Shown: positions 50,297 to 58,935, numbered from the stretch's first letter. The stretch is DNA of 64,000 nt from Streptomyces sp. NBC_00457 (GCF_036014015.1 NZ_CP107905.1:7626001-7690000); one strand, 5' to 3'. Made by a program: numbers and translations. Notes: a model not told the origin generated them from the letters alone.

Positions 50297-51037
50297 ATGA
50301 GCGCGGAGTTCGGCGGTCGTTCCGGCCGGCAGGGCAAAATCTCCCAGTGGCTGCGGGGACGCCGCCCGAAGGGGGCCGTCGGCGACGACGGCCGTGAGGC
50401 CCTGCTGCTCGCCGCCGCCGGGGCGGGCCTGCCGCTCGCGCCCGCCGCGTATCCGGCCGCCGGCTACGGCTGTTCCTGCGACCGCGTCGGCTGTCCCACC
50501 CCGGCCCGGCATCCGGTCTCCTTCGCCTGGCAGACGCAGTCCACCACCGACCGCGCGCAGATCGAGCGCTGGGCCCGGCACCAGCCGCAGGCCAACTTCA
50601 TCACCGCGACCGGCATGGTCCACGACGTCCTCGACGTCCCCCGTGAGGCCGGCCAGGAGGCCATGGAGCGGCTGCTGGCCTCCGGCATCGAGGTCGGCCC
50701 GGTCGCCGAGAGCGACGACGGCCGCCTGCTGTTCTTCACCCTCACCCGCGGCACCCCCGAGGACGAGGACGAGTGGTGGCCCTGCGAGCTGGACTGCCAC
50801 CCCGAGACGATGGACGAGCACCCCGGCCTGCGCTGGCACTGCCGCGGTTCGTACGTCCTGGTGCCGCCCGCCCGGCTCCCCGGCGACGGCGGCCACACCG
50901 TGCACTGGCTGCGCGGCCCGGAGCATCCGCTCCCCGACCCGCTGAGCCTGCTGGAAGTCCTCACCGACGCCTGCGCCCGCTACGTCGGTGAGGACTCCGG
51001 CCATGTGACCGGCGCCGCCTGGCCCCTGCGTCACTGA
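50297..51037 (+). CDS. Bifunctional DNA primase/polymerase-like (prim-pol) protein
   Basis: A 246-aa protein of the chromosomal prim-pol-related family of Streptomyces. The segment ALLLAAAGAGLPLAPAAYPA near residue 33 followed by GCSCDRVGCPTPARHPVSFAW near 58 is the N-terminal prim-pol signature, with zinc-type Cys/His residues. The usual catalytic DxD is not evident (the family shows DVLDVPRE near 108). The C-terminal HCRGSYVLVPPARL near 178 matches the family end. It lacks a helicase domain. Whether it makes primers is doubtful. It stands alone between tetR and the convergent lipoprotein gene. Confidence 0.8.
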   Translation: MSAEFGGRSGRQGKISQWLRGRRPKGAVGDDGREALLLAAAGAGLPLAPAAYPAAGYGCSCDRVGCPTPARHPVSFAWQTQSTTDRAQIERWARHQPQANFITATGMVHDVLDVPREAGQEAMERLLASGIEVGPVAESDDGRLLFFTLTRGTPEDEDEWWPCELDCHPETMDEHPGLRWHCRGSYVLVPPARLPGDGGHTVHWLRGPEHPLPDPLSLLEVLTDACARYVGEDSGHVTGAAWPLRH

Positions 51038-51055
51038 CCGCGGGGGCCGGAGGGG

Positions 51056-52069
51056 CTACTCGCCCTTCGCCGCCGTAAGACCCTGGATCCGGCCGAGGAT
51101 CGTCACCTTGCCGGGCCCCTTCGGGTCCAGCGCCACCTCGTTGGAGACGAACTCCATCGTCAGCGACTGCTTGATCTCACCGGTCGTCAGCGCCAGCACG
51201 TCGTCGTTCGGCGTCGGCACCGACGTACCAGCCGCCGCCGTCTCCTTCTCGTAGTGGCGGGTGGTGAAGAACACCAGCGCCCCGCCGTCCTTCGTGCGCA
51301 CCGCCAGCGGCGCGTAGTCGCCGTCCGTCAGCGGCTCGTCGAGGTACTGGGTGACCAGACCCGGCTTCTTGGCCTCCTGCTGCCGCTCCGTACGCCACCC
51401 GCTGGTGTGCGGGCCCGAAGCGAAGGCCGACTCCCCGCCGTTCTTGAGGTAGTCGGTGTACTCCTCGCCCAACTGGCTGGGCGCGGCGGCCAGTTCGGCG
51501 GAGTTCATGGGCACGGCCTCGGCGAGACCGTCCTTGTCCTTCTTGAGCTCCGGTACGTCGTCGGGCGCGACCAGCGTCAGATAGGCCACCTCCCACGGCT
51601 CCTGAAGCCCGCCCCGGGTGAACACGAACAGCCAGCGCGCGCTGCCGCCCTTGTTGCCCGCGGCGTCGGCGATGAACCAGCGCGGCCAGCCCGCCTTCTT
51701 GACGATCGTGTACTTCACGTCCGACAGCTTCAGCGGCGCGTGGTTCGGATTGCCCTCGGGGCTGCGCGCCTTCCCGGCCTTCAGCCGTGCCGCGTCGATG
51801 TCACCGAGGGCGCCGGCCACATGGTCGGCGTCCAGGGAGCTGTCGTACGCCTTGTCGGCCGCGTTGTACGCGCTCGTGAACTGCTGGAGCGCCTTGGCGG
51901 CTTCGGCCCCGGTGGCGGCGGGGAGCACCTCGCGCTCCCCGTGCACCACCACGCACCCGCTCGCGGTCAGCGACAAAGCGGTCACGGAGGCTGCCAGCAG
52001 TGCGCTCCGGTCAATCCTGCGAAGACTGCGAAGGCTGAGCTGCCTTCGAAGGCCGCGATCCCTGCTCAT
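51056..52069 (-). CDS. Conserved lipoprotein of the efe operon
   Basis: A 337-aa protein with a long N-terminal segment of 20-25 basic residues before LLAASVTALSLTASGC, a lipoprotein signal with the lipid-carrying Cys near residue 39. The rest is a soluble extracytoplasmic domain with no motif I recognise. It starts 59 bp inside efeU, so it is translated from the same mRNA as the last gene of efeO-efeB-efeU. The overlap may mean that a later start (the ATG of residue 1 lies inside efeU) is used, but the signal peptide needs the region. A role in iron uptake is inferred from position only. Confidence 0.7.
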   Translation of the reverse strand: MSRDRGLRRQLSLRSLRRIDRSALLAASVTALSLTASGCVVVHGEREVLPAATGAEAAKALQQFTSAYNAADKAYDSSLDADHVAGALGDIDAARLKAGKARSPEGNPNHAPLKLSDVKYTIVKKAGWPRWFIADAAGNKGGSARWLFVFTRGGLQEPWEVAYLTLVAPDDVPELKKDKDGLAEAVPMNSAELAAAPSQLGEEYTDYLKNGGESAFASGPHTSGWRTERQQEAKKPGLVTQYLDEPLTDGDYAPLAVRTKDGGALVFFTTRHYEKETAAAGTSVPTPNDDVLALTTGEIKQSLTMEFVSNEVALDPKGPGKVTILGRIQGLTAAKGE

Positions 52070-52901
52070 CGGCTACCTTCACCTTCCCCTTCCCGGAGGC
52101 GAACCCTACCGGGGCGAAGAACAACGCGAGCGTCGGGATCAAGTACAGCAGCCACACCGTGACCTGGAGGACGGTCGGATCCGGCTGGAAGTTGAAGACG
52201 CCCTTCAGGAGAGTGCCGTACCAGCTGTCCGGCGGGATCGTGCCGCTGATGTCGAAGGCCTTGTTGTTCAGGCCGGGCAGCCAGTCGGCCTCCTGGAGGT
52301 CGTGGAAGCCGTACGCCAGGACGCCCGCCGCCACGACGACCAGCATGGCGCCGGTCCAGGTGAAGAACTTGGCGAGGTTGATCCGCACCGCGCCCCGGTA
52401 GAACAGCCAGCCGAGCACGACCGCGGTGGCGATGCCCAGGGCCACGCCGACCAGCGGGCGCGGTGTGCCGTCGCCGGCCGCGCGCACCGACGCCCACACG
52501 AACAGGGCCGTCTCCAGGCCCTCACGGCCCACCGCCAGGAAGGCCGTCGCCACCAGCGCGCCCGTGCCCATCTGCAGGGCCGCGTCGAGCTTGCCGTGCA
52601 GGTCCGCCTTCAGATGCCGGGCGGTGCGCCGCATCCAGAACACCATCCACGTCACCAGGCACACCGCGAGGATCGACAACGAGCCGCCGAGCGCCTCCTG
52701 CGCCTCGAACGTCAGCTCCTGGGAGCCGAATTCGAGCGCGCAGCCGAAGCCCAGCGCGAGCGCCGCCGCGACCGCGATGCCGATCCAGATCGGCTTCAGC
52801 GCGTCCCTGCGGTCGGTCTTCACCAGGTAGGCGATGAGGATGCAGACGACGAGGCTGGCCTCCAGGCCCTCGCGCAGTCCGATCAGGTAGTTGGAGAACA
52901 C
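52011..52901 (-). CDS. efeU: Iron permease EfeU (FTR1 family)
   Basis: A 296-aa inner-membrane permease with seven hydrophobic segments. The two REGLE motifs that bind iron during transport are at GLREGLEASLVV near residue 9 and VGREGLETALFV near 128. It takes up the iron delivered by the EfeO/EfeB pair. The start is GTG at 52901, 3 bp after the efeB stop. The tail is basic and soluble. The next gene overlaps its end by 59 bp. Confidence 0.93.
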   Translation of the reverse strand: MFSNYLIGLREGLEASLVVCILIAYLVKTDRRDALKPIWIGIAVAAALALGFGCALEFGSQELTFEAQEALGGSLSILAVCLVTWMVFWMRRTARHLKADLHGKLDAALQMGTGALVATAFLAVGREGLETALFVWASVRAAGDGTPRPLVGVALGIATAVVLGWLFYRGAVRINLAKFFTWTGAMLVVVAAGVLAYGFHDLQEADWLPGLNNKAFDISGTIPPDSWYGTLLKGVFNFQPDPTVLQVTVWLLYLIPTLALFFAPVGFASGKGKVKVADEQGSRPSKAAQPSQSSQD

Positions 52902-52904
52902 GGG

Positions 52905-54152
52905 CTACGCCTCCTCGGAAAACAGCGCCCGGCCCCACCAGTCGTCCTTGTCGCGGACGCCGGGCGGGACCGCGAAGAGCGCCGAACCCACATGCTGGAT
53001 GTACTCGTTGAGGGTGTCCGGCGCCAGGCTGCGCTGGATGGGGATGAAGCCCTTGCGGACGTCCCGCTGGTAGGCGAGGAAGAACAGGCCCGCGTCCAGG
53101 CGGCCCAGCCCGTCCGTGCCGTCGGTGAAGGAGTAGCCGCGGCGCAGGATCGTCGCCCCGTCGTTGGTGTCGGGGTGCGCGAGCCGGACGTGCGCGTTGG
53201 GCAGCATCGCCTTCAGGAACGGCTCGTCACGCTCCTTCGCCTTGCCGACCGGGGCGCCCTCGCCCTTGTCACGGCCGATGATGTCCTCCTGCTCCTGCAG
53301 CGAGGTCCGGTCCCAGGTCTCGATGTGCATACGGATACGCCGGGCGACGAGATAGGACCCGCCGACCATCCACGCGGGACCGTCCGTGCCGGAGACCCAC
53401 ACGAACTTCTTCAGCCGGTCCGTCTCCGTGCCCGCGATGTTGCGGGTGCCGTCCTTGAAGCCCATGAGGTTGCGCGGGGTCTGCTCCTCGGGCGTCGTCG
53501 ACGACGTCTTCCCGAAGCCGAGCTGGGACCACTTGATGACGACCTTGCCGAAGCCGATACGGGCCAGGTTGCGGATGGCGTGCACGGCGACCTGCGGATC
53601 GTCCGCGCAGGCCTGGATGCACAGATCGCCGCCGCTGCGGTTCTTGTCGAGGTTGTCGCCGGAGAACTTCGGCAGGTCGACGAGCGCCTCGGGACGGGCG
53701 TCCGCCAGCCCGAACTTCTCGAACAGGGAAGGCCCGAAGCCGATCGTCAGCGTCAGCCGCGACGGCTTGAGGCCCAGCGCCTCGCCGGTGTCGTCCGGCG
53801 GCGCCTCGGCCAGACCGCCGTACGCGCCCTCACCGACCGTCTGCCCGGCCGCCATCCGGCGCGCGGCGACCGTCCAGTCCTTCAGCATCTGGATGAACTG
53901 CGCGCGGTCGTCGGTCTTCACGTCGAACGCGGCGAAGTGCAGCCGGTCCTGCACCGGCGTGGCGATGCCCGCCTGGTGCGCGCCGTGAAAGGCGACCGCC
54001 GCGCCCGACGCGGCGCCGGCCGGGTCGACATCATCGCCGGTGCGGGCCATCGCCACCGCACTGCCGGCCGCGGCGGCACCGAGCGCGAGCCCGGCACCGC
54101 CCCAGCCGATCAGCGCACGCCGGGACGGAGATCCCGAGGTCTCCTCGGTCAT
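52905..54152 (-). CDS. efeB: Dyp-type haem peroxidase EfeB
   Basis: A 415-aa exported Dyp peroxidase. The twin-arginine signal is SRRALIGWGGAGLALGAAAA near residue 10. Dyp motifs include GFKDGTRN near 237 (catalytic Asp), the proximal haem His in HIETWDRTSLQEQ or HVRLAHPD near 275-320, and the Arg in RRGYSFTDG near 335. It oxidises ferrous iron at the expense of peroxide for EfeO/EfeU. ATG at 54152 begins the Tat signal. It lies 11 bp after efeO and 3 bp before efeU. Confidence 0.93.
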   Translation of the reverse strand: MTEETSGSPSRRALIGWGGAGLALGAAAAGSAVAMARTGDDVDPAGAASGAAVAFHGAHQAGIATPVQDRLHFAAFDVKTDDRAQFIQMLKDWTVAARRMAAGQTVGEGAYGGLAEAPPDDTGEALGLKPSRLTLTIGFGPSLFEKFGLADARPEALVDLPKFSGDNLDKNRSGGDLCIQACADDPQVAVHAIRNLARIGFGKVVIKWSQLGFGKTSSTTPEEQTPRNLMGFKDGTRNIAGTETDRLKKFVWVSGTDGPAWMVGGSYLVARRIRMHIETWDRTSLQEQEDIIGRDKGEGAPVGKAKERDEPFLKAMLPNAHVRLAHPDTNDGATILRRGYSFTDGTDGLGRLDAGLFFLAYQRDVRKGFIPIQRSLAPDTLNEYIQHVGSALFAVPPGVRDKDDWWGRALFSEEA

Positions 54153-54163
54153 GAGGGTGCCCC

Positions 54164-55318
54164 CTACTTCACGACGACTGCGGCGGCCAGCTTGGAGAGG
54201 GGCTCGGCGAGCGCGTTCACCGCGTCCGACAGCTCCTTGCGGTCGGCCTCGCCGACCTTGTCGTACGAGGTGAAGTCGTACGACGTCTTGTCCGCGCGAT
54301 ACTTGTCCAGCAGCCCGTTGAGCGCGCCGAACTGCTTGTCCAGCTCCGTGACCAGCGCCGGATCGTTCTCCTGGGCGACGGACTTCAGCAGCTCGTACGA
54401 CTTCTCCGCGCCCTCGACATTGGCCTTGAAGTCGACCAGGTCGGTGTGGGAGTAGCGCTCCTCCTCGCCGGTGACCTTGCCGGTGGCGACCTCGTCGAGG
54501 AGTTCCTTGGCGCCGTTGGCCATGGAGGTCGGGGTGATCTCGGCCTTGCCGACCCGCTTCTGCCAGTCCTTCAGGTCGGTGATGAGCTGGTCGGCGAGTT
54601 CGGAGTCGCGGGCGGTGAGCTTCTTGTCCTTCCACAGCGAGCGCTCGATGCGGTGCCAGCCGGTCCAGTCCTTCTCCAGGTCCTGGCCCTCCTCCAGACC
54701 GTCCTCGCGCAGGTCGACCTTGGGGTCGATGTCACCGAAGGACTCGGCGACCGGCTCGGTGCGCTCCCAGCCGATACGGGAGGGCGCGTACGCCTTCTTC
54801 GCGGCCTCCATGTCGCCGTCCTTGACCGCCTTGGCGAACACCTCGGCGAGCGGCACCGTCTCGTCGGCCTGCGTCTGGGAGTACTCGCGGTAGGCGGCGA
54901 CGGCCTTGTCGAGACGCGGGTCGCGCTTGGCAGCCGTCCCGCCGGTGACCTTGATGTCCTGGCGGATGCCGTCGCCCTTCATGCCGGGCTTGCAGGCGAT
55001 CTGGTAGTCGCCCGCCTTCACTTCGGCGGTGACGCGCTGCTTGGTGCCGGGGCCGATGTTCTCGCGCTCGGTCACCACCCGGTCGTCCGGGAAGAGGATG
55101 TAGACCTCGTTGACCTTGGAGCCCTTGTTCTCGATGGCGAGCTCGACGTGCCCGGCCGGGACCTCGTTCTTCGACACCTCGCACTTGTCGTCCGTCGCGG
55201 TCACGTTGATCACGTTGTCGCCGCTGCCGGAACCGCCCTTCTCGGTGCAGCCGGTGAGAGCGGTCAGCGCCGCCACGGTGGTGGCGGCGGTGATGACGGA
55301 GAGTCTGGCGGGGCGCAT
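54164..55318 (-). CDS. efeO: Iron-binding lipoprotein EfeO
   Basis: A 384-aa lipoprotein. The signal ends in lipobox LTGC (Cys about 23). Residues about 35-125 are a cupredoxin-like domain (INVTATDDKCEV and YQIACKPGMKG). The C-terminal peptidase-M75-like domain has the HxxE motif in WHRIERSLW near 235. It captures iron for EfeB and EfeU. ATG at 55318 has GGAG upstream. An iron box lies 54 bp upstream at 55372-55390, so the operon is probably repressed by an IdeR/DmdR1-type regulator when iron is plentiful. Confidence 0.93.
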   Translation of the reverse strand: MRPARLSVITAATTVAALTALTGCTEKGGSGSGDNVINVTATDDKCEVSKNEVPAGHVELAIENKGSKVNEVYILFPDDRVVTERENIGPGTKQRVTAEVKAGDYQIACKPGMKGDGIRQDIKVTGGTAAKRDPRLDKAVAAYREYSQTQADETVPLAEVFAKAVKDGDMEAAKKAYAPSRIGWERTEPVAESFGDIDPKVDLREDGLEEGQDLEKDWTGWHRIERSLWKDKKLTARDSELADQLITDLKDWQKRVGKAEITPTSMANGAKELLDEVATGKVTGEEERYSHTDLVDFKANVEGAEKSYELLKSVAQENDPALVTELDKQFGALNGLLDKYRADKTSYDFTSYDKVGEADRKELSDAVNALAEPLSKLAAAVVVK

Positions 55319-55371
55319 ACAGGCTCCATGGGTGTGGCGAGAAATCGCTGACAGGGGATACATAGCTTCGG

Positions 55372-55390
55372 CAAGGCTCGCCTAACTTAA
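55372..55390 (-). promoter_or_regulatory. IdeR/DmdR1-like iron box of the efe operon
   Basis: On the minus strand TTAAGTTAGGCGAGCCTTG matches 14 of 19 positions of the consensus TTAGGTTAGGCTAACCTAA. It sits just before the efeO leader. Confidence 0.7.
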
Positions 55391-55507
55391 CCGAGCCTTA
55401 CCTGCGTGATACCCGTCCGTTCCGTGATTCAGCTCTCATGGACGGTGTATGAGCACGAGCCGATCACGGTGGCTCAAATCGGACCCCACGGAAGGGTCAA
55501 GGAAGCG

Positions 55508-56329
55508 TCAAAGGTCGCGCCTCGGGGTCACCAGGACCGCGCCCGTCCGGGGATGCGGCAGCACCTCGACCTCCTGGTCATAGACCTCCGAGAGCAGCCG
55601 GTCCGAGAACACCTCCCCGGGCGGCCCGTCCGCCACCACCTCCCCGGCACGCAGAACCGCCACCCGGTGCGCATAGGCCGCCGCAAGCCCCAGATCGTGC
55701 AGCACGACCACCACCGCGTCCCCGGCCCGCGCCCGCTCCCGGCACAGCCGCAGCACCAGCTCCTGATGCCTGAGATCCAACGCCGCCGTCGGCTCGTCGA
55801 GCAGCAGCAGCGGCGCCCGCTGAGCAAGCACCCGAGCGAGTGCGACACGGGCTCGCTCACCACCACTGAGCGCGGAGAACGGGCGCGTGGCGAATGCGGC
55901 CACCTCGGCCCGGTCCATCGCCTCGGCCACGGCGGCGTCATCGTCCTCGACCGTGGTCGCGGCCCACGGCGCACGCCCCATCCGGACCACCTCCTCCACC
56001 GTGAACGGGAACGACAACGCCGCCGACTGCGGCAACACGGCCCTCCGCAGGGCCAGTTCAGGCGCGGACCACTCCGACGCCGGACGCCCCAAAATCCGTA
56101 CGACCCCCTCCGCGACCGGAAGATCGGCAGCGAGCGCCCCCAACAGGGTGGACTTACCGGCCCCGTTGGGCCCGACGAGGGCGAGGACCTCACCGGCACG
56201 GGCGGCAACGGACACGCCGTGGAGAACGGCGCGGGACCCGAGCCGGACGTGGAGGCCCTGCGCTTCGGCGAGAACGTCGCCGGGCTGGGCGGGGGCGGGA
56301 GGGGCGGGCCGGGGCCGGAGGAGTCGCAT
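55508..56329 (-). CDS. hmuV: Haemin ABC transporter ATP-binding protein
   Basis: A 273-aa ABC ATPase. Walker A is GPNGAGKSTLLG near residue 54, the Q-loop follows LPQSAALSFPF near 94, the signature is LSGGERARVALARVL near 150, Walker B LLLLDEPTAALD near 170 and the H-loop His in VVLHDLGLA near 206. It has HmuV-family features (PQSAALSFPFTVEEVVRMGR). It powers uptake of haem or siderophore with the FecCD permease encoded 98 bp upstream. The gap between them holds a dispersed repeat. Confidence 0.92.
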   Translation of the reverse strand: MRLLRPRPAPPAPAQPGDVLAEAQGLHVRLGSRAVLHGVSVAARAGEVLALVGPNGAGKSTLLGALAADLPVAEGVVRILGRPASEWSAPELALRRAVLPQSAALSFPFTVEEVVRMGRAPWAATTVEDDDAAVAEAMDRAEVAAFATRPFSALSGGERARVALARVLAQRAPLLLLDEPTAALDLRHQELVLRLCRERARAGDAVVVVLHDLGLAAAYAHRVAVLRAGEVVADGPPGEVFSDRLLSEVYDQEVEVLPHPRTGAVLVTPRRDL

Positions 56330-56367
56330 AGGCAGGGGTCCTTATAGAGGAAGGGGACTGGAGAACC

Positions 56368-56417
56368 TGAAGGGGCGCGGGGAACTGCGCGACCAGCCCC
56401 CACACACCCGCAGACGA
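56368..56417 (-). repeat. Dispersed Streptomyces intergenic repeat, copy 3 (inverted)
   Basis: GGGGCGCGGGGAACTGCGCG and ACCAGCC are followed by CACACACCCGCAGACGAC. It lies between the permease and ATPase genes of the haem ABC operon. Orientation is opposite to copies 1 and 2. Confidence 0.8.
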
Positions 56418-56427
56418 CACACAACCC

Positions 56428-57513
56428 CTAGGCCCAACCCCCCTGCCGCCGCCGAGTCCTCCGCAACAGCCAGAAAAAGAACGGACTACCGATCAGCGCC
56501 GTCAGCACCCCCAGCGGAAGCTCCGCCGGCGCCGCCATAGTCCGTGCAGCCAGATCCGCCCCCAAAAGAACCACCGCACCCCCCACCGCACTGCCCGGCA
56601 CCAGGAAGTGATGCCCGGGCCCAGCCGCCATCCTCAACAGATGCGGCACGACAAGACCGACGAAGACGATGACACCGGACACGCTCACCGCAGCCGCCGT
56701 CAGCAACGCGACGACAAGGATCAGTACGATCCGCAGCCGCTCCACCTCGACCCCCAGATGCCGCGCGGGCCGGTCGCCGAGCGCGAGCAGATCGAGCCGG
56801 CGCGAATACACCGGCGCCACCAGCAGCCCGATCGCCGCACACGGCAGTACCGCCAGCACCTTCGACCAGGTCGCCTGGGAGAGGGAACCCAGCTGCCAGA
56901 AGGTGATCTGGTTCACCGCCGCGGTATCGGCGAGAAAGATGAACAGCCCGACGAGCGCCCCGCAGAACGCGTTCACCGCGATCCCCGTGAGGATCAGCGT
57001 CACGACCTCCGTACGGCCGCCCGAGCGCGACATCCCGTACACCAGCAGCACGGTGCCGAGCCCGGCGACGAAGGCCATGGCGGGGAGCGTCCAGTTGCCG
57101 AAGAAGGACAGGCCGAGCGAGATCGAGGCCACCGCGCCGACCGCCGCGCCCAAGGAGACGCCGATCGTGGCCGGTTCGGCCAGCGGGTTGCCGAACACGC
57201 CCTGCATCAGCGCGCCCGCACAGCCCAGCGAAGCGCCGACGAGCAGTGCGAGCACGATCCGAGGAAAGCGGACGTTCCACAGCACCGACTCCGCGACCCG
57301 GTCCAACTCCCCGCCGCCGAGCCCGACTTTGTGCTGCACGGAGGCGAGGACGTCCCCCACCGGGATCGGGTACGCGCCGATCCCCGCGGCGACCGGGACG
57401 AGGACGAGGAGGCCGGCGACCATGCCGACCATCAGCAGCCAGCCGGTGGTGCGCCGTCTGCGGGGCGGCACGTCGGCCGCCACCTCCCGCTCCGCCTTCT
57501 CCAGTACGGTCAT
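56428..57513 (-). CDS. FecCD-family ABC permease (haem/siderophore)
   Basis: A 361-aa permease with about ten hydrophobic segments after a 30-residue basic leader (PRRRRTTGWLL). The family pattern RFPRIVLALLVGASLGCAGALMQ near residue 95, GNPLAEPATIGVSLGAAVGA near 120 and the coupling-helix region GLVVPHLLRMAAGPGHH near 280 are clear. It would form a homodimer with HmuV. A solute-binding protein gene is not in this window. The iron box at 57541-57559 lies 28 bp upstream. Confidence 0.92.
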   Translation of the reverse strand: MTVLEKAEREVAADVPPRRRRTTGWLLMVGMVAGLLVLVPVAAGIGAYPIPVGDVLASVQHKVGLGGGELDRVAESVLWNVRFPRIVLALLVGASLGCAGALMQGVFGNPLAEPATIGVSLGAAVGAVASISLGLSFFGNWTLPAMAFVAGLGTVLLVYGMSRSGGRTEVVTLILTGIAVNAFCGALVGLFIFLADTAAVNQITFWQLGSLSQATWSKVLAVLPCAAIGLLVAPVYSRRLDLLALGDRPARHLGVEVERLRIVLILVVALLTAAAVSVSGVIVFVGLVVPHLLRMAAGPGHHFLVPGSAVGGAVVLLGADLAARTMAAPAELPLGVLTALIGSPFFFWLLRRTRRRQGGWA

Positions 57514-57540
57514 CCGGCTCTCCTCTTCAGTGATCGAAGC

Positions 57541-57559
57541 TTAGGTTAGCCTTACCTCG
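57541..57559 (-). promoter_or_regulatory. IdeR/DmdR1-like iron box of the haem ABC genes
   Basis: TTAGGTTAGCCTTACCTCG matches the first 9 bases of the consensus and about 15 of 19 overall. It lies between the permease gene and the divergent PhzF gene and could control both. Confidence 0.75.
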
Positions 57560-57590
57560 CTCGTCACCGGTGTGCTGCTTCAATGCCTCT

Positions 57591-58235
57591 GTGACTGATT
57601 ACGACGTGCTCCGTGTCTTCTGCGGCGCCGCGGGCGGATGCGGCAACGAACTCGGCGTCGTGCGCGACGGCTCGCTGATGCCGGAGCGGGAGGAGCGGCA
57701 GGCGTTCGCGGCGAAGCTCGGGTTCAGTGAGACCGTGTTCGTGGATGACCCCGAGCGGGGGATCATCGACATCTACACGCCCAGCACACGGCTGCCCTTC
57801 GCCGGATATCCCTGCGTCGGCACGGCCTGGCTCCTCGATGTCCCCGAACTCGTCACGCCCGCCGGTGTGGTGGGCGCCCGCCTGGACGGGGAGTTCAGCT
57901 GGATCGAGGCGCGGGCGGAGTGGGTTCCGCCGCGCACCCTGCGCCGGTACGCCACGGCCGCCGAGGTCGACGCCCTGCCGGTGCCGCCGCCCGGCGAGTG
58001 GGTGTACGCCTGGGCCTGGGAGGACGAGGCCGCGGGGCGGATCCGGGCCCGTGGCTTTCCCGGTCGCGGTGACGGTGTCGAGGAGGACGAGGCGACCGGG
58101 GCGGCGGCCATGCTGCTCACGGACCAGTTGGGCAGAGCCCTCAACATCACGCAGGGGTCGGGGTCTCAGATCCTCACCGCTCCACAGCCGGGCGGCTGGG
58201 TGGAGGTCGGAGGCCGCGTGTTTCTGGACCGCTGA
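57591..58235 (+). CDS. PhzF-family isomerase-like protein
   Basis: A 214-aa PhzF-like protein, shorter than the usual 260-280 aa. It has the conserved first repeat with VFCGAAGGCGNELGVV near residue 8, FSETVFV near 45 and the second-domain signature TRLPFAGYPCVGTAWLL near 65. The C-terminal half has EDEATGAAAMLLTDQLGR near 165. The catalytic Glu expected near residue 45 appears in FSETVFV. GTG at 57591 is chosen; GTG at 57570 is a weaker alternative. It starts next to the haem ABC iron box but is divergent from those genes. Confidence 0.85.
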   Translation: MTDYDVLRVFCGAAGGCGNELGVVRDGSLMPEREERQAFAAKLGFSETVFVDDPERGIIDIYTPSTRLPFAGYPCVGTAWLLDVPELVTPAGVVGARLDGEFSWIEARAEWVPPRTLRRYATAAEVDALPVPPPGEWVYAWAWEDEAAGRIRARGFPGRGDGVEEDEATGAAAMLLTDQLGRALNITQGSGSQILTAPQPGGWVEVGGRVFLDR

Positions 58236-58286
58236 GCAGTGAACGCACTGATGAGCAGTGAACGCACTGAGCCCTATGCGCTCAGC
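58231..58286. terminator. Terminator region with two tandem 19-bp repeats
   Basis: TGAGCAGTGAACGCACTGA occurs twice in a row (58233-58251 and 58252-58270). Each copy contains the small dyad CAGTG-AACG-CACTG. The outer arms GCTGAGC (58231-58237) and GCTCAGC (58280-58286) enclose both. It lies between the convergent PhzF and haem oxygenase genes and includes both stop codons. Confidence 0.7.
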
Positions 58287-58921
58287 GGAAACTCCTCGCC
58301 CAGCGCCCGGAACACCGCCGTGTTGAGCGCGAACGCCTTCTTGCACTCCGCGATGATGCGCTGCTTCTCCAGGTCGTCCGCGTGGACCTCGTCCAGCAGC
58401 TCCCGGTAACCCCGCTTGAACGCCGCCGGGTTGGCGATCTCCTCGAACACGTAGAAGCGGACGCCGTCGCCCTTCTTCGTGAAGCCCCAGGTCCGTTCCG
58501 CCTTGTCGCGGATGATCTGGCCGCCGGAGAGGTCGCCGAGGTAGCGGGTGTAGTGGTGGGCGATGTAGCCCGCCGGCCAGGTGTCGGCGCATTCGGCGAT
58601 GCGGGTCGCGTAGGCCTGTGTGGCCGGGAGCGCGGTGAGGGTCGGGCGCCAGTCGGCGCCGCGCAGGTGCTCCAGGTCCCGCTCCAGCGCGGGGAGCCGG
58701 AAGAGTCCGGGCTGGATGAAGGGGCCGGCCACCGGGTCCGACGCCAGCCGCTCGGTACCGGTCTCCAGTGCCTCGTACACGAACCACAGTTGCTCGGTGT
58801 AGCGCGCGTACGCGTCGACGCCGAGCCTGCCGCCGAGCAGGTCGCTCATGAACGTCGAGGTCTCCGCCTCCACGTGTTGCTCGTGGGACGCGGTGCGGAT
58901 GAGGGTCGAGAAGGAGTCCAT
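58274..58921 (-). CDS. Haem oxygenase (biliverdin-producing)
   Basis: A 215-aa haem oxygenase of the HmuO type. The haem-ligand His is in TASHEQHVEAETS near residue 12, and the distal-helix glycines are in YLGDLSGGQIIRDK near 130. It opens imported haem to biliverdin, carbon monoxide and ferrous iron, completing the function of the neighbouring haem ABC transporter. ATG at 58921 is supported by the N-terminal motif MDSFSTLIR. An iron box lies 15 bp upstream at 58936-58954, so it is likely iron-repressed. Confidence 0.93.
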   Translation of the reverse strand: MDSFSTLIRTASHEQHVEAETSTFMSDLLGGRLGVDAYARYTEQLWFVYEALETGTERLASDPVAGPFIQPGLFRLPALERDLEHLRGADWRPTLTALPATQAYATRIAECADTWPAGYIAHHYTRYLGDLSGGQIIRDKAERTWGFTKKGDGVRFYVFEEIANPAAFKRGYRELLDEVHADDLEKQRIIAECKKAFALNTAVFRALGEEFPLSA

Positions 58922-58935
58922 GAGCCCTGATTTTC

